A stretch of DNA of 6,065 nucleotides from an uncultured Bacillota bacterium. Its GTDB lineage: Bacteria; Bacillota_I; Bacilli_A; Izemoplasmatales; UBA1188. The stretch is taken from positions 1-6,065 of the forward strand of contig ONMY01000128.1 of the NCBI GenBank assembly GCA_900318975.1. The letters are read 5' to 3'. Position numbers and translations under genes: made by a program. Below, piece by piece: positions 1-4,980 of this stretch. A model generated the notes under the pieces. That model was not told the origin of the DNA. It did not search any database and saw only the letters and a program-made list of their open reading frames with translations. Position 1 is the stretch's first letter, and the number at the start of each line of letters is the position of its first letter.

Positions 1-1
1 A

Positions 2-54
2 AAGCCTGAACTATATGAAGATCTCGGAGAAATGCCGGCTGTATTGAAGCTGTA
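2..54 (+). CDS. C-terminal tail of an unidentified protein (5' end outside window)
   Basis: Reading from base 2 gives 17 sense codons and a TAA at 52-54; the peptide ends in MPAVLKL. The frame is open to the window edge, so this is probably the end of a longer gene, although 17 codons could also be chance. The first 60 bases are about 42% G+C and use codons such as CTC, CCG and CTG that are uncommon in the genes downstream, which hints at a different origin. I do not recognise the family. The IS-end-like repeats at 313-373 make a transposition gene one possibility, but nothing in these residues proves it. Confidence 0.35.
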
Positions 55-92
55 ATTTGCCGGTAATGAAATCGGAGTTTGTAGGGGTATGC

Positions 93-165
93 AAAAGTTA
101 ACAATTTAACGATTACTTAACTTTTTAACGATTGCCCCAATAAATTAAGGTTTACTTAACTTTTT
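93..165. repeat. AT-rich repeat cluster in the 55-271 intergenic stretch
   Basis: TTACTTAACTTTTT occurs at 113-126 and 152-165. TTTAACGATT occurs at 105-114 and 124-133. AAAAGTTAA at 93-101 is the reverse complement of TTAACTTTT at 117-125 and 157-165, so alternative AT-only hairpins are possible. CCGTA also recurs at 205-209, 226-230 and 239-243. No gene, tRNA or recognised riboswitch fits 55-271. Function unknown; part of the signal may just be low-complexity A/T sequence. Confidence 0.4.
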
Positions 166-271
166 TAGACTGCTTCCTAGATTGCACTAAGTTATGATGC
201 TGCACCGTATTCAAGTACCTATGGGCCGTAATAGATAGCCGTACGCAAGATTAAGGCAATTAATCAGGTTT

Positions 272-303
272 GACTCCAACCCAGATAAATGGAGTCTTTT
301 TTT
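272..303 (+). terminator. Intrinsic terminator downstream of the partial upstream gene
   Basis: GACTCCA (272-278) pairs perfectly with TGGAGTC (290-296) across an 11-nt loop and is followed by seven T residues (297-303). The 7-bp stem plus T-tract is a standard Rho-independent terminator on the + strand. It lies about 220 bp beyond the stop codon at 54, so either that transcript has a long 3' UTR or an untranslated RNA from within 55-271 ends here. Confidence 0.7.
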
Positions 304-312
304 ACCACGAAA

Positions 313-373
313 GGGTGTTTCAAGAGTGTTTTACTTTTTTGCTAGGGTGTTTCAAAATTTAATGGGTGTTTCA
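313..373. repeat. Cluster of GGGTGTTTCA direct repeats, possible insertion-sequence end
   Basis: GGGTGTTTCA occurs exactly at 313-322, 345-354 and 364-373, with a degenerate copy GAGTGTTTTA at 324-333. Start-to-start spacings are 11, 21 and 19 bp, close to whole helical turns, so a protein could read the copies from one DNA face. Multiple short direct repeats are known at the ends of IS21-family elements, where transposase binds. This cluster could be such an end or a relic of one. A regulator-binding array is the alternative. No transposase is visible in the window. Confidence 0.45.
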
Positions 374-414
374 TTTGTATTATTATAGTTGTGCTTATAC
401 AGATATGTTAAGCG

Positions 415-444
415 AAATTACGGCAGAATTTGTCGTAATTTTTT
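415..444 (+). terminator. Stem-loop with T-tract upstream of the Fic gene
   Basis: AAATTACGGCA (415-425) pairs with TGTCGTAATTT (431-441) through 11 positions, one of them G-U, around a 5-nt loop, and T residues run from 439 to 444. This is a good intrinsic terminator shape. No reading frame lies between 304 and 415, so it would end read-through past the 272-303 terminator or an untranslated RNA. It would also insulate the Fic promoter from upstream transcription. Confidence 0.6.
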
Positions 445-449
445 ATATG

Positions 450-473
450 CCATACAAGTAACCATACAAGTAA
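450..473. repeat. Perfect 12-bp tandem repeat abutting the Fic promoter
   Basis: CCATACAAGTAA occurs twice back to back (450-461 and 462-473), with one base between it and the -35 box at 475. Two adjacent direct copies just upstream of a -35 element are typical of a regulator-binding site, either an activator or an operator. The winged-helix domain of the Fic protein itself, or an unlinked regulator, could bind here. A chance slippage duplication cannot be excluded. Confidence 0.55.
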
Positions 474-474
474 C

Positions 475-503
475 TTGATTTTTCCCACCAAAAGTGATAT
501 AAT
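475..503 (+). promoter_or_regulatory. Sigma-A-type promoter of the Fic gene
   Basis: TTGATT (475-480) and a consensus TATAAT (498-503) are separated by exactly 17 bp. Transcription should begin near 510, leaving a leader of about 25 nt before the ATG at 535. The -35 box coincides with a TTG that could be read as an in-frame upstream start codon at 475. If this promoter is real, that start is not on the transcript and the shorter protein is correct. Confidence 0.75.
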
Positions 504-534
504 TGGTGCGCAAGCAATAAGGATGGTGAGAAAA

Positions 535-1581
535 ATGAAGAAATTTAACTACTCAAACTTAAAAAATAAAACTTGGGATATCAAGATAATTAATTATTTG
601 ACTCAAATCCATGAAGAAAAAGGTAAACAACAATTGTTTTTAAAACAAAAGCCTGAAGAATTAGAAAAATTAGTTATTATTGCAAAAATACAAAGTACTG
701 AATCATCTAATGAAATTGAGGGTATTAGGACAACTAATACTAGACTAAAACAATTAGTGAATGAAAAAACAGCTCCTAAAAATAGAGCTGAAGAAGAAAT
801 TGCAGGATATAGAGATGCACTAAACATTGTACATGAAAATTTTGATTCGATACCTATTACCTCTAATTCTATTCTTCAATTACATAAAGTATTGTTATCT
901 CATACATCAACTTCATATGGTGGAAAATATAAGAATGTCCAAAATTATATTAGTGCAACTAATGAAAATGGAAAATCTTATACTTTATTCACTCCATTAT
1001 CACCATTTGAAACACCAATCGCAATGCAAGAATTATGCGATGAATACAATAGAGCTCTTGGTGAAGGAGTAGTAGATCCACTTATTTTAATTCCGCTGTT
1101 CATTCATGACTTTTTATGTATCCACCCTTTTATTGATGGAAACGGAAGAATGTCTAGATTATTAACGACACTGCTTCTATATCGTTCTGGTTATTATGTA
1201 GGAAAGTATATATCACTTGAAGCTAAGATAGCTAAGAATAAAGATTTATATTATGATACATTATATGATTCTCAAATTGGATGGCACGAAAATGAAGATG
1301 ACGCTACTCCATTTATTAAATATTTGTTAAGTACAATTGTTAGTGCATATAATGATTTTGAAGAAAGAGTAGAATTAGTGTCAGACAAGAAGTCTAGTAT
1401 TGAAGTGGTAAGAATGGCAGTTAATTCTAAACTGGGAAAATTCACAAAGAGGGATATACTAGAACTAGTGCCTTCATTATCATCAACTAGTATTGAAAGA
1501 AGTTTAAAAGAATTATGTGATTCAGGCGAAATAAGAAAAGAAGGCGTTGGTAAGTCAACATATTATGTTGGATTAAAATAA
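535..1581 (+). CDS. Class II Fic-domain protein AMP-transferase with C-terminal winged helix
   Basis: Fic enzymes transfer AMP from ATP to a hydroxyl side chain of a target protein and often act as stress or toxin-like regulators. The 348-residue product carries the complete active-site loop HPFIDGNGRMSR at 197-208; His197 is the general base and Asp201 the metal-site acid. The target-docking flap region (GGKYKNVQNYI) lies upstream. The sequence S58-N-E-I-E62-G63 matches the [S/T]xxxE[G/N] inhibitory-helix motif; its position N-terminal to the core defines class II Fic proteins, which restrain themselves without a separate antitoxin. Residues about 299-348 look like a winged helix-turn-helix, as in stand-alone proteins of the SoFic type. 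ATG 535 is preferred because it follows AAGGATGGTGAG at a workable distance; ATG 523 has AAGG directly adjacent, and TTG 475 lies in the promoter. The gene is monocistronic. Activity and class are well supported; the target is unknown. Confidence 0.92.
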   Translation: MKKFNYSNLKNKTWDIKIINYLTQIHEEKGKQQLFLKQKPEELEKLVIIAKIQSTESSNEIEGIRTTNTRLKQLVNEKTAPKNRAEEEIAGYRDALNIVHENFDSIPITSNSILQLHKVLLSHTSTSYGGKYKNVQNYISATNENGKSYTLFTPLSPFETPIAMQELCDEYNRALGEGVVDPLILIPLFIHDFLCIHPFIDGNGRMSRLLTTLLLYRSGYYVGKYISLEAKIAKNKDLYYDTLYDSQIGWHENEDDATPFIKYLLSTIVSAYNDFEERVELVSDKKSSIEVVRMAVNSKLGKFTKRDILELVPSLSSTSIERSLKELCDSGEIRKEGVGKSTYYVGLK

Positions 1582-1610
1582 CATTCTTAACTTGGCTTTG
1601 TATCAAACCT

Positions 1611-1622
1611 GTTTTTAAAAAC
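1611..1622. repeat. Perfect 12-bp AT-rich palindrome after the Fic gene
   Basis: GTTTTTAAAAAC is self-complementary with no loop. It lies 30 bp past the Fic stop codon, in a gap where no conventional hairpin-plus-T-tract terminator for the Fic gene was found. It cannot form a normal terminator hairpin alone. It may be a protein-binding site or chance A/T symmetry. Confidence 0.25.
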
Positions 1623-1673
1623 TTTTGTTGTATAAAATATGCATATCATACTAAAAATCTTAATTATAAAAAC

Positions 1674-1714
1674 GGGTCAGTTTAGTTTAAAAATATGGGT
1701 CAGTTATATTGACA
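1674..1714. repeat. GGGTCAGTT direct-repeat pair, possible insertion-sequence end
   Basis: GGGTCAGTT occurs at 1674-1682 and 1697-1705, 23 bp apart, and the segment closes with TTGACA at 1709-1714. Short direct repeats starting GGGT and an end reading ...ACA are features recalled for IS21-family termini, so this may be a relic of an element that once lay next to the Fic gene. The TTGACA could instead be a -35 box, but no good -10 lies 16-18 bp downstream. No transposase is present. Confidence 0.35.
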
Positions 1715-1742
1715 AATAGAAGTAAAACAAAAAAATATTTTG

Positions 1743-1776
1743 TGTTGCAGATATGTTGCACTAAATATTGTATAAT
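1743..1776 (+). promoter_or_regulatory. Promoter region of the STAS-ligase/acyltransferase operon
   Basis: A consensus -10 TATAAT lies at 1771-1776, about 32 bp before the start codon. No good -35 sits at 16-18 bp; the nearest candidate, TTGCAG at 1745-1750, has a 20-bp spacer. In the -35 area TGTTGCA is directly repeated at 1743-1749 and 1754-1760, an 11-bp or one-helical-turn spacing. A strong -10 with a weak -35 and a phased repeat suggests activator-dependent transcription; that part is inference. Confidence 0.5.
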
Positions 1777-1807
1777 ATAACTGTATATATTATATAAGGA
1801 GAATTAA

Positions 1808-3679
1808 ATGAAAGTATATTCAAAATTAGATGACAATAAAATCACAATTTATATTGAAGGAAGTATTGATACAACAACATCTTCTGAATTACATGATGAA
1901 TTATCAAAATTACAAATCGAAAGTTTAAAAGATGTTGAACTAGATTTTTCTAAAACGCATTATGTTTCTTCATCAGGTCTAAGAGAATTACTCATCCTTC
2001 AAAAAAGATTTAAACAAGGAAAAATTAAAATTATAAATGCAAATTCGAATATACTTGAAATATTAACTATTACAGGATTCACTAATATATTTGATGTTGC
2101 TGTAGAATCATCTAATGAAGTAGATTTTTCGGTATACTCATTCAAAGAATTCTTATTTAAGAAAGTTGAAAAACATAGTAATGAAACAATCCTAAACGAT
2201 ACATTTATGGATTGGAGTTGGAGCGATTTAGATAAAGCATCAGATATCATCGCAGAAGAACTCATTAATCTTGGCGCAAAAAAAGGATCTCACATTGCAA
2301 TATGTGGAGGCAATAGTTTAAACTGGATTGCGACTTTTTATGCTATCCAAAAAATAGGTGGCTTAGCTATTTTAGTTAATCCACTTCTTAAAGAAAGCGA
2401 AATATGTTTCTTATCTCATGCTGGTGATATTGAAATATTCTGTCATGGAATTGGGCCTTGGCTAAAAGGAGATTATGTTTCTTTCTTTAAAGAAATCACA
2501 AACCCAGAAAAATCACAAATCAAAAATTTATATGATATTACAAAGCCAATTGATATCAAAAATAAACAAGTATCACCACTTGTAAGAAACTTCCTATCTT
2601 CAATTGAAGTTAGAAATGATGATCCATGTGTTATGATTTTTACATCTGGTTCAACAGGAGTTCCAAAAGGTGTACTACTATCATCTTACAATATGCTTAC
2701 AGCAGCCAAATGCGGAAAAGAAGTAATGGATTTACACGATAAGGATATAATGTGTTTAGTTTTACCACTATTCCATATATTTGGTCTTGTTGCATCGCTA
2801 ACTATGGCTTTACTATGCAATACTAAAGTTGTGATAGCACCACGTGTTAAACCAGATGTAATAATTGAATTAACTGAAAAATATAAATGTACAACAATCA
2901 TGTCTGTTCCAACACTATTAATTGGAATTGCCACAAGTCCAGAATACTCAGTTGAAAAGATTGAATCTTTACGTTTCTTAGGCATTGGTGGAGCACCAAT
3001 ATCAGAAACACAAATGTTATTCCTCCAAAAACAATTCCCTAATGCATCATTCGGTATTGTTTATGGTTTAAGTGAAATGAGCCCTGTTTCAGTAACTAAA
3101 AAGAACGATACACTTGAACATGTTACAAAAACAGTTGGAAAACCAATTGATCTAATCAAAGTACAAATTCAAGATGTTGAAACAAAGATGGAATGTGAAA
3201 AAGGCCAAGTAGGAGAAATCATAATAAAAGGTGAATTCCTAATGTCTGGCTATTATAAAACTCCAATTGAAAAACAAGATTTTGATAGTGATGGTTGGTT
3301 CCACACAGGAGACCTAGGATACATAGATGAAGATGGTTATATTCATTTTGCAGGAAGAAAGAAAGAATTAATCATTCGTGGTGGAGAAAATATCTTCCCA
3401 GGTGAAATCCAAAACCTTGCAAGTGCTTATAAAGATGTATTTGCAGTGCAAATTATAGGACTTCCAGATGACTATTATGGAGAAATAGTAGGATGTGCCC
3501 TAGTTCTCAAACCAAATGTTACTTTTAACGAAGAAGAATTTAAGGATTATTTAAAAGGACATCTAGCTCCACACAAAATACCTTCTTGCATATTTACATA
3601 TGATACTTTCCCATTATTAGCTAATGGAAAAGTTGATGTACTTACATTAAAGAAAGATATGACATCGAGGATTAAATAA
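1808..3679 (+). CDS. STAS domain fused to an acyl-adenylate-forming ligase (AMP-binding enzyme)
   Basis: The C-terminal ~510 residues are a complete ANL-superfamily enzyme, which activates a carboxylic acid with ATP to an acyl-AMP plus pyrophosphate and passes the acyl group to CoA or a carrier thiol. Visible core motifs are TSGSTGVPKG (279-288, P-loop), YGLSE (419-423), HTGD (499-502, Asp502 for the ribose), GRKKELIIRGGEN (from 516, hinge) and NGK with catalytic Lys608 near the C-terminus. Residues 1-~100 form a STAS domain like SpoIIAA/RsbV anti-sigma-factor antagonists. Its helix-capping loop reads S54-S55-S56-G-L, so Ser55 aligns with the phosphorylated serine of SpoIIAA while the usual preceding Asp is Ser. 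AAGGAG (1796-1801) is 6 nt before the ATG. The stop overlaps the next gene's ATG, so the two are translationally coupled. The acid substrate is unknown; the hinge region looks closest to fatty acyl-CoA ligases. No carrier protein, anti-sigma kinase or phosphatase lies in the window. Confidence 0.9.
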   Translation: MKVYSKLDDNKITIYIEGSIDTTTSSELHDELSKLQIESLKDVELDFSKTHYVSSSGLRELLILQKRFKQGKIKIINANSNILEILTITGFTNIFDVAVESSNEVDFSVYSFKEFLFKKVEKHSNETILNDTFMDWSWSDLDKASDIIAEELINLGAKKGSHIAICGGNSLNWIATFYAIQKIGGLAILVNPLLKESEICFLSHAGDIEIFCHGIGPWLKGDYVSFFKEITNPEKSQIKNLYDITKPIDIKNKQVSPLVRNFLSSIEVRNDDPCVMIFTSGSTGVPKGVLLSSYNMLTAAKCGKEVMDLHDKDIMCLVLPLFHIFGLVASLTMALLCNTKVVIAPRVKPDVIIELTEKYKCTTIMSVPTLLIGIATSPEYSVEKIESLRFLGIGGAPISETQMLFLQKQFPNASFGIVYGLSEMSPVSVTKKNDTLEHVTKTVGKPIDLIKVQIQDVETKMECEKGQVGEIIIKGEFLMSGYYKTPIEKQDFDSDGWFHTGDLGYIDEDGYIHFAGRKKELIIRGGENIFPGEIQNLASAYKDVFAVQIIGLPDDYYGEIVGCALVLKPNVTFNEEEFKDYLKGHLAPHKIPSCIFTYDTFPLLANGKVDVLTLKKDMTSRIK

Positions 3680-4830
3680 TGGAAGAAACAGTAAAAAGTG
3701 AAGTAAAACAAGAAAATCAAATATCTGAAGTTACTAACAAAAAGCCAAGAATGATTGAACAAGATATTGCAAAAGGAATTGGCATTCTCCTTGTTTTAGC
3801 ATTACATACATTAACGCTTAATCGTAATATTTATAATGCTCTTGGTGGAGTTTTTGGTTTTATCATGCCATTTTTCTTCTTTATGGCTGGATATAATCAT
3901 CGTCCATATCGTTATACTTATAAAGAAATACTTAAAAAAAGAGTTAAACAAATAGTAATACCATTCTTTACATATTCAATCTCGATTCTCATTCTAGGTG
4001 CAATCTATTATATGATTGCGAAAGATTACACAATAAAAGATGTATTAATGACTTATTTGAATTTATTACTTCATAAATCTTTTTGTAGATTTGTAGGCAT
4101 TGAAGTGATAACTGGTGGGCTTAGTAGCGTTATAATGTCATTCTGGTTTGTTCAATTATTGTTTGTAGCAACTTTAATCTTTTATGCAGTAGTTGACTAT
4201 GCCCTTGAAAAAGCATCTAGGTTAATATCAATCATAGCTGGTTTGTTAATCATTTCAATGATATTCGCTCACTTCAATATATTTTTACCATTCTATTTAG
4301 CTGAAGCACCTGGAATTACAGCTATTATGCTTACTGGTGCACTATTTGGTCAAAAGGAACTTTTAAGCAACAAGACAAAATTATCATTTATCATTATAAA
4401 TAGTGTGGTTGCATATGCTCTATTTGTAATTCTTGCACTTTTATTTAAAGGTTCAGGCTTTATTGCTGGTGGAATGCTTTGGGATAGTAGAACTCATGAA
4501 TGGGGTGTATTATTAAGTTTTGTTTTTGCAATACTTGGTACTTATCCTTTCGTTCATGTATGTAGATTGCTCACCCATACAGGAATTGTCTCTAAAGCAT
4601 TAGTATGGTGCGGAAATAAATCAATGTATCTATTATTCATCCATGGAATTGTTCAATTATATGTATGTGTTGCATTAAATATGGAACCATTCAGAATGTC
4701 AATTTTCTCAGACGTAAATGATTTTAGAACTCTATATGTTTTTGCAATAGAAATAGCGGTTTCTGTATTAATAATAATGCTTATAGAGGCTATTAAAAAA
4801 GCGAGAACGAAAAATAAAACAAATCAATAA
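3679..4830 (+). CDS. Integral-membrane acyltransferase family 3 (AT3) protein
   Basis: AT3 proteins (Acyl_transf_3) transfer acyl groups, often acetyl, to sugars of surface polysaccharides, peptidoglycan, lipids or small molecules. The 383-residue product has a charged N-terminus of about 28 residues, then the family's R/K-X10-H motif as Lys32...His43. About ten hydrophobic segments follow, near 31-47, 54-72, 92-114, 144-172, 183-199, 205-224, 235-256, 274-297, 314-334 and 351-372. The stretch FFFFMAGY (65-72) matches the conserved FF-x-SGY region and GNKSMYLLFIHG (312-323) the late Ser-Tyr-His motif. Length is normal for a stand-alone AT3. The ATG shares base 3679 with the upstream TAA, and GAGG at 3667-3670 lies 8 nt before it, so translation is coupled to the STAS-ligase. 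This implies joint work, perhaps with the ligase supplying an activated acyl group. Acyl donor and acceptor are unknown. Confidence 0.88.
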   Translation: MEETVKSEVKQENQISEVTNKKPRMIEQDIAKGIGILLVLALHTLTLNRNIYNALGGVFGFIMPFFFFMAGYNHRPYRYTYKEILKKRVKQIVIPFFTYSISILILGAIYYMIAKDYTIKDVLMTYLNLLLHKSFCRFVGIEVITGGLSSVIMSFWFVQLLFVATLIFYAVVDYALEKASRLISIIAGLLIISMIFAHFNIFLPFYLAEAPGITAIMLTGALFGQKELLSNKTKLSFIIINSVVAYALFVILALLFKGSGFIAGGMLWDSRTHEWGVLLSFVFAILGTYPFVHVCRLLTHTGIVSKALVWCGNKSMYLLFIHGIVQLYVCVALNMEPFRMSIFSDVNDFRTLYVFAIEIAVSVLIIMLIEAIKKARTKNKTNQ

Positions 4831-4838
4831 ATATCATT

Positions 4839-4862
4839 AAAAGCCCTTGCTGGGCTTTTTTT
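4839..4862 (+). terminator. Intrinsic terminator of the STAS-ligase/acyltransferase operon
   Basis: AAAAGCCC (4839-4846) pairs perfectly with GGGCTTTT (4852-4859) across the 5-nt loop TTGCT, with a T-tract from 4856 to 4862. It begins 8 bp after the acyltransferase stop codon and separates this operon from hppA. Confidence 0.9.
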
Positions 4863-4887
4863 GTTGGTGTATATTTTAAATAGTTTC

Positions 4888-4918
4888 AAATATTTCTAGA
4901 TTTAATCTAGAATTATTT
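4888..4918. repeat. Large imperfect palindrome in the hppA upstream region
   Basis: TTCTAGAT (4894-4901) and ATCTAGAA (4905-4912) are perfect inverted arms around TTA. After one mismatch (4893/4913) the symmetry resumes for five more pairs (4888-4892 with 4914-4918), giving 13 of 14 pairs. It lies 60-90 bp before the hppA start and just upstream of a TATAAT at 4931. A dimeric repressor or activator site is the likeliest reading. A weak second terminator is the alternative, as the right arm is T-rich. Confidence 0.5.
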
Positions 4919-4930
4919 TATTACTTATTT

Positions 4931-4936
4931 TATAAT
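4931..4936 (+). promoter_or_regulatory. Candidate -10 box for hppA
   Basis: TATAAT lies 44 bp upstream of the hppA ATG, but no recognisable -35 hexamer is found at 16-18 bp. An overlapping alternative is TTTCAA (4884-4889), 18 bp, TAGAAT (4908-4913), which would place the palindrome at 4888-4918 across the promoter. A promoter is expected because a strong terminator precedes the gene; which of the two is used is unresolved. Confidence 0.35.
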
Positions 4937-4980
4937 TAATAGTAGAAATAATTTTCAAGTATTGAAAGGAATTAATATTT

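Noticed and set aside
201..260. Riboswitch or group II intron domain V-like sequence around GGGCCGTA...GCCGTACGC
   Set aside because: No conserved core of any riboswitch class I know could be laid out, and the domain V hairpin with its catalytic triad is absent.
262..296. tRNA or tmRNA 3'-end-like segment (GGTTTGACTCCAACC), possible attachment site
   Set aside because: The loop only loosely resembles a T-arm, no acceptor or anticodon arm can be folded around it, and the bases are better explained by the terminator stem.
475..534. N-terminal extension of the Fic protein from TTG 475 or ATG 523
   Set aside because: TTG 475 is the -35 box of a 17-bp-spaced promoter and has no ribosome binding site. 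ATG 523 has AAGG directly adjacent with no spacing. ATG 535 has a usable site and gives a typical Fic N-terminus.
603..827. Minus-strand open frame inside the Fic gene
   Set aside because: Lies wholly antisense to a well-supported gene, with no recognisable domain or ribosome binding site of its own.
827..1072. Plus-strand open frame overlapping the Fic gene in another frame
   Set aside because: Out-of-frame shadow of the Fic core region; its product is low-complexity and matches no known family.
535..1581. Fic as the toxin of a two-gene toxin-antitoxin pair
   Set aside because: No small antitoxin gene lies beside it, and the inhibitory motif is within the Fic protein itself (class II).
1999..2985. 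Minus-strand open frames within the STAS-ligase gene (1999-2265 and 2686-2985)
   Set aside because: Both are antisense to conserved STAS and AMP-binding coding sequence and show no independent coding signal.
3547..3762. Minus-strand open frame across the ligase/acyltransferase junction
   Set aside because: Antisense to both coupled genes; hydrophobic only because it mirrors A/T-rich codons.
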